Assembly (NCBI GenBank): GCA_019419505.1 | Contig: DXZS01000018.1 | Location: 1 to 64,000, forward strand | DNA from: Collinsella sp. | Lineage (GTDB): Bacteria > Actinomycetota > Coriobacteriia > Coriobacteriales > Coriobacteriaceae | Length of the DNA: 64,000 nt | Direction of reading: 5' to 3' | Program-made: the position numbers and the translations under genes | Part shown: piece after piece, positions 8,330-16,955 of the stretch | How positions within the stretch are numbered: the stretch's first letter is position 1 | Layout: each line of letters opens with the position of its first letter | The notes under the pieces: generated by a model | Databases searched by the model: none | Told to the model about the DNA's origin: nothing | Seen by the model: only the letters and a program-made list of their open reading frames with translations

Positions 8330-8758
8330 GACGGTTCCCCTCTCGAACCAAATACGGATAACTACGGTATTGCTGCACGGTGGGCGGCGAAAACCCAGCC
8401 GTGCCTAAACCCGGAATTTTGGGGAACCTGCTTTGCGGTCGATTATTTAGTTGTGCGTCGTCTCTCCCGGAGCCGTGAACATACCTGCTCATATGCGACT
8501 CCGAGCCATATACAGGGCGCGCGCGGCAACGCGGCGAATGTATGTCGTCTGCGGCATGTGCGCGTCCTCCTTTACAAGTTAAGGTCAACTTTATCAACGG
8601 TCGTCGACCATGCGAACACCGTTGACATTCGTACGACAGCGTCGTGTGCCGCCGTTTAATAAATAATTATCTGTGTTGATAAGAGTTTGTCATTCCCCAT
8701 TAGGCGAACGGCAAGACAAAGCCGCCGAGACTTATATCCCCGACGGCATTACCCGGCG
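8330..8758. other. 429-bp leader/intergenic region upstream of the reductase operon
   Basis: Between modC and the reductase gene, both on the minus strand, there is no long gene. It holds a 22-codon ORF with a strong ribosome site (8489-8557), an 11-codon ORF directly after it, and a GCACGG...CCGTGC stem near 8370-8400. The upper part is AT-rich (8655-8690) and probably carries the promoter. No known riboswitch was recognised. Confidence 0.5.
8489..8557 (-). CDS. 22-aa basic peptide, possible leader peptide
   Basis: A short ORF beginning MPQTTYIRRVAARA, with five arginines in 22 residues. An AGGAGG site lies eight bases before its ATG, one of the best ribosome sites in the region. It is 160 bp upstream of the double-cubane reductase gene on the same strand, where a translated leader or regulatory peptide would sit. 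No family is recognised; chance is possible at this length. Confidence 0.4.
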   Translation of the reverse strand: MPQTTYIRRVAARALYMARSRI

Positions 8759-9829
8759 CTACCGACAAACCAGATGGATCCTGCTGGCATCAAAATGCAT
8801 ACGCAGGGTCTCGCCTTCTTGCGGTAACCCATCCGCTGGTACGCTCAATTTGTTGACCTTCCACTGCAGACGCGTTGGCGCATCGGCCCGCGGCGCATCC
8901 AACAGCACAAGGCGCTCAAAACGCGAATCGCTCACGCGCGCCACGTGCAGGTCGTAGCTGTTGCGACCCCGCTCGGCACGGTTGTCCACATGGAAGTAGC
9001 TCGCGCGAATGCCCAGGTACGCCACATTATCGGGAACCTCGCGACCCACGTTAAAGGTCATGCCCCAATCGAGCGCCTCAACTTCTTCGTCGCCGATCTT
9101 GCGCGCCCGGCTTGTGTTCTTGCAGCCCGTCAGGCGCAGCGCCGCCAGCGTCTGCGGACGGCGGACCACGTCCTCGACGGAGCCGATCTCCTCAACATGC
9201 CCGTCGTGCATCACGCAGATGCGCTGGCACAGGCGGCACGCTTCGTCGATGTCGTGGCTCACATAGAGCACGGTGCGGTTGCATACATCGAACAGGTCGA
9301 GCATGTTCTGTTCGAGGGCGCTCTTAAGATAGGAATCGAGTGCGCTCATGGGCTCGTCGAACATAAAGATGCCCGGGTGAGCCGCCACCATACGGGCAAG
9401 CGCCACACGTTGCTGCTGACCGCCCGAGAGGCGCGCGGGATAGCGGTCGGCAAAATCGGCTAGACCAAAGATGCCCAGGTAGCGCTCGGCAAGTTTTTTA
9501 CGCGCCGCGGCGTCGCCCGCGTCCTTTACGCCGGCACATACGTTATCGGCCACCGTCATGTTGGGAAACAGCTGATAGTTTTGGAACAGCAGGGCGCATT
9601 TGCGCTCCTGGGGCGACAGGTTGATGCCCGCCGCCGAGTCAAAAAAGGTCACGCCGTTGACGACGATCTTGCCCTCGTCGGGCGTCTCCACACCGGCAAT
9701 GCAGCGCAAGGTGCAGCTCTTGCCGCAACCCGAGGCACCGAGCAGCGCCACACGCTCCTCGCCGGCCTCAAGCTGCATGTCGAGCATAAACCCGGGATAG
9801 CGCTTTTTAATATCCAGAACGAGCGACAT
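8759..9829 (-). CDS. modC: molybdate ABC transporter ATP-binding protein ModC
   Basis: The cytoplasmic ATPase of the molybdate/tungstate importer (356 aa). Walker A is GASGCGKS, the signature is LSGGQQQRVALARM, Walker B is IFMFDEP, and the H-loop histidine is in YVSHDIDEA. After residue 235 there is a C-terminal regulatory region of the TOBE/MOP size seen in ModC. It directly follows modB (3-bp gap) in the order modA-modB-modC. Specificity for molybdate is taken from the ModA gene and the adjacent mog and moeA genes. The whole mod/moe block shares the strand and may serve Mo-enzymes encoded elsewhere. Confidence 0.92.
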   Translation of the reverse strand: MSLVLDIKKRYPGFMLDMQLEAGEERVALLGASGCGKSCTLRCIAGVETPDEGKIVVNGVTFFDSAAGINLSPQERKCALLFQNYQLFPNMTVADNVCAGVKDAGDAAARKKLAERYLGIFGLADFADRYPARLSGGQQQRVALARMVAAHPGIFMFDEPMSALDSYLKSALEQNMLDLFDVCNRTVLYVSHDIDEACRLCQRICVMHDGHVEEIGSVEDVVRRPQTLAALRLTGCKNTSRARKIGDEEVEALDWGMTFNVGREVPDNVAYLGIRASYFHVDNRAERGRNSYDLHVARVSDSRFERLVLLDAPRADAPTRLQWKVNKLSVPADGLPQEGETLRMHFDASRIHLVCR

Positions 9830-9832
9830 GGC

Positions 9833-11275
9833 CTATCGACCTCCCTGCAAAGCGGCATCATCGCGCATGAGCTCGGCCAGCGCCTCGCGATCGATACGCA
9901 GCGCATCGCCGCCCACCGGGTCAAGCGAATCGCCCTGTCCGGCGAGCTCTTTGGCCTGTTTGCGCTCCGCACGGGAAAGGCCCCGCTCGCGATACTTTTG
10001 CGAATGCGCCGTGTACATGTTAATGAACAGAATGACCAGAAAGCTGAACGCGATTACGACCACGACCCAAAAGAGGGCCACCGACGTATTGCCGCCCATC
10101 CATTCAAAGTAAATCGCAATCGGAATGGTCTGCGTAATGCCGGCATAGTTGCCCGCAAAGAACAGCGTGCAGCCAAACTCTCCCATGGCGCGGGCAAAGG
10201 CGAGGACCGTACCGGCGGCAATCGAAGGCCAGCCAAGCGGCATCATAAGCTTGGTAAAGATGCGACGCTCGGACCAGCCCAGGGTTCGCGCGGCATCGAG
10301 CATCTGCGTGTCAAGGCTCTCAAAGGCACCGAGCGCCGTACGGTAGACCAGGGGAAACGACACCACCACGGCAGATATCACCGCCGCGGGCCACGTAAAG
10401 ACGATCGAGACACCGTGTGCGATGAGCCACTGGCCCACCCCGGTCGAGCGACCAAACAGCATGAGGAGCAGAAAGCCGCAGACCGTGGGCGGCAGCACCA
10501 TGGGAATCGTAAAGACCGAATCGAGCAGGCCCTTGATGCGACTCGAGGTACCCATAGTCTTCCACGCGGCGAACAGACCCAGCGCAAAGGAGATCAGCAG
10601 GGCAAGACCGCTCGTTTTAATGGACACCCAAAACGGGCGATAGTCGATGCCGCCCAAAAAGGAGGCCAGAGAGGTCAAGGGCCCCTGCTCATCCCGCAAC
10701 ACGACAGACGATGCCTCTACCATTTGAGCGCTATCAAGCCAACGCGCGCCGCCCTTGGCATCACCCGAGGCTGATGCGATCACTACATAGCGGTCCCCAT
10801 CCGCACCGTGCTCGTCAAAGCCATAGGTATACCCGCCGGCATCAAACATTGTTTCCGCCGTAACATACCAAGGAAGATCCACGTCCCCTAGCTGCGCACC
10901 TCCCATGCAGTTTGCGCTGTCGAGCTTGCAGACGAGGGCCTTGAGACCCGATACGCACTCGCTGTCCTGCGGATCTAATCCATACTTCTCGACCGCCTTG
11001 GGCGATATCCACACCACAACGCGATCGGCAGCAGGCGCCACTACAAGGTCCACGTCCTCGTCAACGGGAAACCGGTAGCCCTCAGGCTGGCCCTCCATGG
11101 CACGAGCGGTCCCCTTGGCCAGCCGCTCAAAACCCTCGATCCCATAGGAAAGCCCATGAGCGGTCGCAGCAACCTGGGCCCCGTCCTCAACGTCCCCAGC
11201 AAACGCAAATCCCGGCACCCAGCAAAGCGCGAAGGTCAAAGCACAGGCGACAAGCATGCGGAATCTATTAAGCAC
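9833..11275 (-). CDS. modB: molybdate ABC transporter permease ModB with large extracytoplasmic N-terminal extension
   Basis: Residues from about 217 onward are a standard molybdate permease: about five membrane segments, with the coupling loop around LDAARTLGWSERRIFTKL and PMVLPPTVCGFLLL. Before this lies something unusual: a signal-like segment (residues 6-26, VACALTFALCWVPGFAFA) and about 190 residues predicted outside the membrane, with four cysteines. Ordinary ModB is about 225 aa; this is 480 aa. I chose the GTG at 11275 because GGAG lies six bases before it; the frame is open to 11344, where a GTG overlaps the modA stop. A basic 45-residue cytoplasmic tail is also present. The function of the extension is unknown. 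Confidence 0.85.
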   Translation of the reverse strand: MLNRFRMLVACALTFALCWVPGFAFAGDVEDGAQVAATAHGLSYGIEGFERLAKGTARAMEGQPEGYRFPVDEDVDLVVAPAADRVVVWISPKAVEKYGLDPQDSECVSGLKALVCKLDSANCMGGAQLGDVDLPWYVTAETMFDAGGYTYGFDEHGADGDRYVVIASASGDAKGGARWLDSAQMVEASSVVLRDEQGPLTSLASFLGGIDYRPFWVSIKTSGLALLISFALGLFAAWKTMGTSSRIKGLLDSVFTIPMVLPPTVCGFLLLMLFGRSTGVGQWLIAHGVSIVFTWPAAVISAVVVSFPLVYRTALGAFESLDTQMLDAARTLGWSERRIFTKLMMPLGWPSIAAGTVLAFARAMGEFGCTLFFAGNYAGITQTIPIAIYFEWMGGNTSVALFWVVVVIAFSFLVILFINMYTAHSQKYRERGLSRAERKQAKELAGQGDSLDPVGGDALRIDREALAELMRDDAALQGGR

Positions 11276-11343
11276 GAAAAGCTCCAAGCGAATACAAGGA
11301 CGGAGTGAAACACAAAACGATGGAATTATCGCGCCAAGCCGCA

Positions 11344-12216
11344 CTAGGCGGAAAGCTCAAAGCCGTACTTGGCCCAAATCTTCTGGGCTTTCTTGTTGGT
11401 CAGGCAGAAGTCGATGAACGCCTTGGCCTCGTCGGCATGCTCAGAGCTATCGGCGACAGCACCGGGATACACGATGGGCTTGTGCGAATCCTCGGGGCAA
11501 ACGAAGGCCTCCTCGATCCCGTCGTAGCGGAAGATATCGGAGCTATAGACAAAGCCAGCCACGCAGTCGCCCGTAGAGACGTAAGACGCAGCAGTGCCGA
11601 CCTTGTCGGCCAGGGCCACCTTGTCGGCGATCTCGGGCGCATACTCGCCGTCGTCGCCCTCGGTGCCGGTGTAGAGGCCCACGGAGGCCAGGGCTTGGTT
11701 GGCGTACTTGCCGGCGGGGACGGTCTTGGCGTCGCCGATGGCGATCTTGCTGTCCAGGTTCGCAACGTCGGCGATGGCCTCGACCTTGGTGTCGGAGCCC
11801 TCGGCGCGAATGATCACAAGGTCGTTGACGAACATGTCCTCACGCGTGTCGGCGTCGACGAGCTCAGCGGCCTCGGCGTCGTCCATGGTGCCCTTGGAGG
11901 CCGTGATGAGCACGTCGACGGCAGCACCGGCGCGCATCTGCTCGACAAGGTCGCCAGACGCCTTAAACTGCGTGTCGGCAAACGTGGTGCCGGTCTGCTC
12001 GGTGAAAAGCTCCTGAACCTCGGGCAGAGCCTTCTCGAGCGAGTTGGCGGCAAAGACCTGCAGCTCGACAGCTTTCTTGGAAGATGCCTTAGCAGAACTG
12101 GCATCGGATCCGGCCGGCTCGGACGTCTTGTTGCCCGAGCAGCCGGCAAGACCAAGGCCAGCAGCGGCGACAGCAGAAAGCGAGACGAATCCGCGGCGAG
12201 AAACCATATCGAACAT
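11344..12216 (-). CDS. modA: molybdate ABC transporter substrate-binding lipoprotein ModA
   Basis: The extracytoplasmic binding protein for molybdate (290 aa). Its N terminus has twin arginines (SRRGF) and a lipobox LAGC, so it is a lipid-anchored protein. After a Ser/Ala/Lys linker the mature domain begins ELQVFAANSLEKALPEV, typical of ModA, followed by FKASGDLVEQMRAGAAVDVLITA and the C-terminal YPGAVADSSEHADEAKAFIDF. The ATG at 12216 is preceded by AAAGGG. It heads modABC. A TATAAT box at 12282-12277 is well placed for its promoter, but no good -35 is seen, which fits an activated promoter. Confidence 0.93.
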   Translation of the reverse strand: MFDMVSRRGFVSLSAVAAAGLGLAGCSGNKTSEPAGSDASSAKASSKKAVELQVFAANSLEKALPEVQELFTEQTGTTFADTQFKASGDLVEQMRAGAAVDVLITASKGTMDDAEAAELVDADTREDMFVNDLVIIRAEGSDTKVEAIADVANLDSKIAIGDAKTVPAGKYANQALASVGLYTGTEGDDGEYAPEIADKVALADKVGTAASYVSTGDCVAGFVYSSDIFRYDGIEEAFVCPEDSHKPIVYPGAVADSSEHADEAKAFIDFCLTNKKAQKIWAKYGFELSA

Positions 12217-12385
12217 GTTCAACCCTTTCGAACGCCATGCCCGGGCACCCCGCCGCAGGCTTTATTCTGTTACTAGATTATACTTCTGCGCGAATAATGT
12301 TTGTGATAATTAGTTCTCGTCTAATAAGTTTCTTTTACCGATAACCCCGAGATGGCTGCACTGTCGCTGCATAAGAAAGGTGCAT

Positions 12386-12420
12386 AAAAAAGGCGGAGCA
12401 GCCCGTAAGGTCGCTCCGCC
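12386..12420 (-). terminator. Rho-independent terminator after mog/moeA
   Basis: GGCGGAGC (12392-12399) pairs with GCTCCGCC (12413-12420), and six T follow on the minus strand (12386-12391). It closes the moeA-mog unit and separates it from modA. Confidence 0.85.
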
Positions 12421-12433
12421 GCAGGTAGTGCGC

Positions 12434-12913
12434 TTATTTGGCGTGCCCGCCGCCCGCTGTCATCTGAGCCGCATGCTCCAGCTGGTCCGCTATGGCCTCC
12501 CAGCTTTCGCGGGCGGCCTTCGTAGAACCGGGAAAGTTTACGACAAGTGTATGACCTCGTTGCATGCAAATAGCGCGCGAGAGCATAGCGCGGCGCGTCT
12601 TGGTCATGGAGTACGCACGGATTGCCTCTGCAATGCCCGGCACATCGCGCTCGCAGACGGCACGCGTCGCCTCGGGCGTCACATCGTGCATCGAAAGCCC
12701 CGTGCCGCCGCAGGTGAGCACGACATTGGCGTGGCACTCATCGGCGGCTTCCACAATGGCATCACCGATCTCGCTGACGTCGTCGCGCACGACCACATGC
12801 GAGGCGACCATCCAGCCCTGCGCCTCGATAAGTTCCTCGAGTGCGGCACCCGCCTCGTCCTGGGCAAGGTCGCGCGTATCCGAGCACGTCACGATCGAAA
12901 TCTTCAACTCCAT
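12434..12913 (-). CDS. MogA/MoaB family molybdenum cofactor protein
   Basis: A 159-aa protein of the MoCF-binding family, which adenylylates molybdopterin before molybdenum insertion. The fold markers are the N-terminal strand KISIVTCSDTRD, the binding loop VVLTCGGTGLSMHDVTPEA, and VVNFPGSTKAARESW at the C terminus. The ATG at 12913 has a perfect AGGAGGAA site; the frame upstream overlaps moeA. It follows moeA by 10 bp, so the two are cotranscribed. MogA and MoaB cannot be separated confidently on sequence alone, so no symbol is given. Confidence 0.87.
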   Translation of the reverse strand: MELKISIVTCSDTRDLAQDEAGAALEELIEAQGWMVASHVVVRDDVSEIGDAIVEAADECHANVVLTCGGTGLSMHDVTPEATRAVCERDVPGIAEAIRAYSMTKTRRAMLSRAICMQRGHTLVVNFPGSTKAARESWEAIADQLEHAAQMTAGGGHAK

Positions 12914-12923
12914 AGCATTCCTC

Positions 12924-14186
12924 CTACAACACGGCGCCCTCGGGCAGGTCGACGCGAACAACGTCCACGACATCGCCCACCTTGAGGTCGCACGGTCCTT
13001 CGTCAACACGCAACAGGCAGTTAGCCCGCTGCATCGTGCCGAGCAGCGCCGAATTCTGCGTCTTGGCCTCGGTCACCAACAGCTCACCGGTCTCGGGGTC
13101 GCGCAAAACCGTGGCGCGATCGAAGAAGCGGCGATGCTGTCGCTTTTTCACGCCGTGCGTGAGCGTCGCCTGCTGCACGGGACGCGCACCCTCGGCAAAG
13201 CCGCGCATCTTGCGGATCGCCGGACGCGCAAGCATCTCAAAGCCTACATACGCCGCGGCCGGATTGCCTGAAAGTCCCAGGTAGGGCTTACCCCCAAGCA
13301 AGCCAAACGTGATGGCCTTGCCCGGACGCATCGAGATGCGATCGAACAGCACCTCGCCCTCGCGCCGGACGAGCGCCGTCACGTAGTCGTAGTCGCCTGC
13401 CGAGGCGCCACCGCTCGTAATGACAAAATCGCACTCCAGCACGGCGCGATGCACCAGCTCGGCAATCGCCTGCTCATCATCGGGCGCAATGCCGTAGAAC
13501 ACGGGCTCGGCTCCTGCATCGAGCGCTTCGGCCATCAACGCCGACGAGTTGGAGTCGCGAATCTGCCCGCGCGCCGGCAGCTCACCCGGCGCGACCAGCT
13601 CCGTGCCCAGCGAGATAATGCCCACACGCGGCGCGGCATGCACCTTCACGCTCGCATACCCGGCGCTCGCCAACAAGCCGGCGCCCGCCGGAGCCACGAC
13701 CTCGCCGGCGTGCATCACAACATCGCCGGCATGGGCCTCCTCGGCGGCAGAGCGAACGTTCTCCCCTACCTTGGCAGGCGCCGAGAACCTCACACGCGAA
13801 CCCTCGTTGCCGTCACCGACGAGCACATCGACGATCTCATACTTCACCACGGCATCGGCACCTTCGGGTACCGGCGCGCCCGTCATGATGCGGACCGTCT
13901 CGCCCGCGCCGATTGTGCCCTCAAACACATGGCCCGCAGCCTCGTGTCCGATAACGTCGAGCGTCACCGGCGCCTCGCCAGATGCCTGCGCCAAGTCCGC
14001 CGAGCGCACGGCATATCCGTCCATAGCGCTGTTGGCAAACGGCGAGATGTCGATATCGGCCACCGCACCCTCTGCCAAGGGAAGACCGGCGGCCTGCCAC
14101 ACGGGAATCTCGACGACTTCGGTGCGATTCACGTGCGACAAGACGATCGCCTGCGCGTCCTCCAACGGAATGAGTTTCTCAGCCAT
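12924..14186 (-). CDS. moeA: molybdopterin molybdenumtransferase MoeA
   Basis: Inserts molybdate into adenylylated molybdopterin. The 420-aa protein shows the four MoeA parts: the N-terminal region with SPFANSAMDGYAV, the loop RIMTGAPVPEGADAVV, the MoCF-like domain with LGTELVAPGE and VITSGGASAGDYDYV, and the C-terminal beta domain after GLSGNPAAAYVGFE. Length is normal. The ATG at 14186 follows AGAGGTG; an upstream in-frame start is weaker. With mog it forms a two-gene unit divergent from the CLC gene. Confidence 0.93.
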   Translation of the reverse strand: MAEKLIPLEDAQAIVLSHVNRTEVVEIPVWQAAGLPLAEGAVADIDISPFANSAMDGYAVRSADLAQASGEAPVTLDVIGHEAAGHVFEGTIGAGETVRIMTGAPVPEGADAVVKYEIVDVLVGDGNEGSRVRFSAPAKVGENVRSAAEEAHAGDVVMHAGEVVAPAGAGLLASAGYASVKVHAAPRVGIISLGTELVAPGELPARGQIRDSNSSALMAEALDAGAEPVFYGIAPDDEQAIAELVHRAVLECDFVITSGGASAGDYDYVTALVRREGEVLFDRISMRPGKAITFGLLGGKPYLGLSGNPAAAYVGFEMLARPAIRKMRGFAEGARPVQQATLTHGVKKRQHRRFFDRATVLRDPETGELLVTEAKTQNSALLGTMQRANCLLRVDEGPCDLKVGDVVDVVRVDLPEGAVL

Positions 14187-14397
14187 ATACACCTCTAGCA
14201 TGCTGCGGCGCGCAACAAAAGCGCCGATTCTTTATGTTTCTCTCAGTATAATCCCTCGACGCGCGACCGTGACTTGGCCTGTACCCGCAAATACATCTGT
14301 CGGCCGCAAGCCGCGAAACAGAACCAAAACCAACCCACCGGCTCGTCGCGTTTACCGCGTTTTATAATGCTCGTGTTGCAACCCAAAAGAGGAACGT

Positions 14398-15819
14398 ATG
14401 ACTTTTACCGACAAACCCGAAAGCGCAAACGAAGCGCAGGATCATTCTCAGTCGCTCGACGACGGCGGCTTTTTCTCCCTGAACGACGTCATCATGGCCG
14501 GCAGGCATCAGCTCACCCGCTCCGAGCATCTCTTGGCCGCCGACACGCGCCGCAACGCCCGCAACCTACTCGCGAGCGCCAAGTTGCTCGCACTCGTCGT
14601 CATCGTCTCGCTCGCCATGGGCGTTGCCGCTTGGGCGTTTTTGGCCTCGCTGAATATCGCGACCGACTATCGCGAGCACCACGCGTGGGTCTACGTCTTG
14701 CTTCCCGTTGTGGGCGTTGCCACCGCGTGGGTGTACAAAAACCACGGCCTTGCCGCCAAACGAGGCAACAACCTGGTCATCGACTCCGCTCTGGGCACAC
14801 GCCTCATCCACATGCGCATGGCCGTCCTCACCTTCGTCTGCTCCACGCTCACGCACCTAACGGGCGGATCGGCCGGTCGCGAGGGAGCCGCGGTGCAGAT
14901 TGGCGGTACCATCGCCAGCAACATCTCGAACCTCGCCCACCTCAAAAAGCACGACCACCACGACCTCATGCTCGCCGGCATCTCGTCGGCCTTTGGCGCC
15001 GTATTCGGTTCGCCCCTTGCCGGAGCTTTCTTTGGCATGGAGATGTGCTTTATCGGCAAGATCGACTACACCGCGGGCATCTACTGCCTCGTCGCCTCGT
15101 TTACCGGCTACTTTACGTCGCTTGCCTTGGGAACCGAGTACGAGGCGAATGTCATCGCCAACGTTCCCGCCATGACGCCCAAAACGGTCGTTATCGTTGT
15201 TATCAGCGCCATTTTCTTCGGCCTGACGGCACGCCTCTTTGCCTGGTCGGTTCGAACCGTCAAAAGCCTGTACGATCGCTTTATCACCAATTACCTCGTC
15301 CGCGCACTCATAGGCGCACTCGTGGTTTTGGCCGCCTATGCCCTCCTTGACGCCTGGGACTACGCCGGCCTTTCCACGTGGCTTTCCGGCGCCGGATTTG
15401 CAGGCAACACCACCCTGGCGGACGCAGCCATCAAGTTGGTCGTCACAGCGCTTACCCTGGGCGCGGGCTTCCAAGGCGGCGAGGTCACGCCCCTGTTTGG
15501 CATCGGTGCGGCACTCGGTGGCTGGATCGGTTGCCTTACCGGGCTTGACCCCAGTTTTCTGGCGGCTCTCGGCATGCTCGGCGTATTCTGCGCCGGCCTC
15601 AACGTGCCCATCACCACCTGCATGATGGCCATCGACCTGTTCCACGGCACGGCCGCCGGGTTCTTTGTCATCGTGGCCTTTATCAGCTACCTAACCGGCG
15701 GACACCGCGGCGTGTACCCCGCCCAGCGCATTATCTCGCCCAAGCGCCGTTCGCTTATTGTGGATGAGGGCGGTACGGTAGCGGATGCTATCGAGCGCCA
15801 CAACGACCTGATAGAGTAG
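14398..15819 (+). CDS. CLC-family anion/proton antiporter, fluoride-type motifs
   Basis: A 473-aa membrane protein with the CLC fold. The first anion-binding motif reads RGNNLVIDSAL where chloride CLCs have GSGIP. The gating-glutamate loop is GSAGREGAAVQIGG, and the third motif is GGEVTPLFGIGAALGG. GNNL-type replacements mark the CLC-F subclass that exports fluoride, so fluoride export is likelier than chloride transport. That is my reading of the motifs, not proof. About 55 residues of soluble N terminus precede the first helix. AAGAGG lies before the ATG, and a TATAAT box is at 14363-14368. No fluoride riboswitch was recognised in the 210-bp leader. Confidence 0.88.
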   Translation: MTFTDKPESANEAQDHSQSLDDGGFFSLNDVIMAGRHQLTRSEHLLAADTRRNARNLLASAKLLALVVIVSLAMGVAAWAFLASLNIATDYREHHAWVYVLLPVVGVATAWVYKNHGLAAKRGNNLVIDSALGTRLIHMRMAVLTFVCSTLTHLTGGSAGREGAAVQIGGTIASNISNLAHLKKHDHHDLMLAGISSAFGAVFGSPLAGAFFGMEMCFIGKIDYTAGIYCLVASFTGYFTSLALGTEYEANVIANVPAMTPKTVVIVVISAIFFGLTARLFAWSVRTVKSLYDRFITNYLVRALIGALVVLAAYALLDAWDYAGLSTWLSGAGFAGNTTLADAAIKLVVTALTLGAGFQGGEVTPLFGIGAALGGWIGCLTGLDPSFLAALGMLGVFCAGLNVPITTCMMAIDLFHGTAAGFFVIVAFISYLTGGHRGVYPAQRIISPKRRSLIVDEGGTVADAIERHNDLIE

Positions 15820-15905
15820 ATGTAATAATCGCCGTGCAGCCACAATCGGGGGCAATTCGACCTGAGCGCGACCGCACTGTCATGTCACACGCCGGGAGTC
15901 GCCCC

Positions 15906-16868
15906 ATGCACGCAACTGATTTTGGTCGCACGCTCATCATCGCCAACCCAGCCGCCCAGTCGGGCGCGGCGCGCGAAGTTGCCGAGCGCCTGCAACGCTT
16001 TTTGGACATGACTGCACGCGCATCCCAGTTTGACCTGGTGCTGACCGAGCGTATAGGACACGCCAAGGAGCTGGCCGCGCAGGCTCAGGGCTATCGCACC
16101 GTTATCGCCCTTGGCGGCGACGGCGTGATTCACGAGGTCGTCAACGGGCTTATGACGCAAAAGGAGGACGCCCGCCCCGCTCTTGCCGTCCTGCCCGTGG
16201 GCTCCGGAAACGATTTTGCCCAGACGCTCGGCATCGACGATTTCTCCGGCAAGGATTTTGGCGCGCTGCTCACCTGCGAGCTGCAGCGTCAGGACATCGG
16301 GCGCATTCGCTCGTGGAGCCCTGCGAGCGGCAGCGGCGAGGCTACCGTTGAGTACTACGACCAGACGCTTTCGGTCGGCATCGATGCCGCTATTGGTCTG
16401 GGCACCACCGAGTTGCGCAAAAAGACCGGCTTGACGGGTGCTCCGCTCTACACCCTCTCGGGACTTGAGCAGTTTGGCCTGCGCTATCGCAACTACCCCA
16501 TGACAGTCAGCTTTGACGGCACGCCCGCCGAGCGCGTGAGGGCGATTATCATGGCGATACAGCTGGGCCCCACGTATGGCTCGGGCTATCGCATCTGCCC
16601 CGATGCCGACCCCTGCGACGGCATACTCGACGTCTGCTACGCCTGCGGCCCCGTCCCTCGCGCGGTAGCCCTGCCTATGTTCCTTTCGGCCAAGGACGGC
16701 CACCACACCAAGTTGCCGCCGGTTCGCATGCGCCGCTGCCGCCATGCCGAGCTCACCTTTGAGGAGCCCGACTACCCCATCCAGGCCGACGGCGAGCCCG
16801 TTGTCGCCTCGCGCATCGAGGTTGATGTCCTCGCCGGCGCCCTCCAAGTCTGGCACCCCACCCGATAA
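15906..16868 (+). CDS. diacylglycerol/lipid kinase (DagK/YegS family)
   Basis: A cytoplasmic lipid kinase of the DAGK catalytic family (320 aa), which phosphorylates diacylglycerol or a related lipid. Markers: N-terminal strand LIIANPAAQSGAA, nucleotide-binding ALGGDGVIHEVVNGL, LPVGSGNDFAQTLG, and the acidic metal site near DADPCDGILDV. I chose the ATG at 15906 (GGGAG seven bases upstream); ATG 15882 and GTG 15834 are in frame but have poorer sites. It follows the CLC gene by 86 bp and is closed by a long inverted repeat. The natural lipid substrate is not deducible. Confidence 0.87.
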   Translation: MHATDFGRTLIIANPAAQSGAAREVAERLQRFLDMTARASQFDLVLTERIGHAKELAAQAQGYRTVIALGGDGVIHEVVNGLMTQKEDARPALAVLPVGSGNDFAQTLGIDDFSGKDFGALLTCELQRQDIGRIRSWSPASGSGEATVEYYDQTLSVGIDAAIGLGTTELRKKTGLTGAPLYTLSGLEQFGLRYRNYPMTVSFDGTPAERVRAIIMAIQLGPTYGSGYRICPDADPCDGILDVCYACGPVPRAVALPMFLSAKDGHHTKLPPVRMRRCRHAELTFEEPDYPIQADGEPVVASRIEVDVLAGALQVWHPTR

Positions 16869-16876
16869 CCACCCCT

Positions 16877-16945
16877 AAGTTGCGGTGAAATAGGGACTGT
16901 TTATACAGCTAAAGCCGCAAAACAGTCCCTATTTCACCGCAACTT
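16877..16945. repeat. 26-bp perfect inverted repeat, likely bidirectional terminator
   Basis: Arms 16877-16902 and 16920-16945 are perfect inverse copies beginning AAGTTGCGGTGAAATAGGGA, with a 17-base AT-rich centre. It lies between convergent genes. A related element with the same GTTGCGGTGAAATA arm is at 47160. Confidence 0.8.
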
Positions 16946-16955
16946 ATTGAGAAGA

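Noticed and set aside
12217..12385. Molybdenum cofactor riboswitch or ModE operator upstream of modA
   Set aside because: The region is AT-rich with a -10 box but shows no Moco-motif core or clear ModE palindrome.
14187..14397. Fluoride riboswitch upstream of the CLC gene
   Set aside because: I looked for the crcB-motif core and pseudoknot and could not find them.
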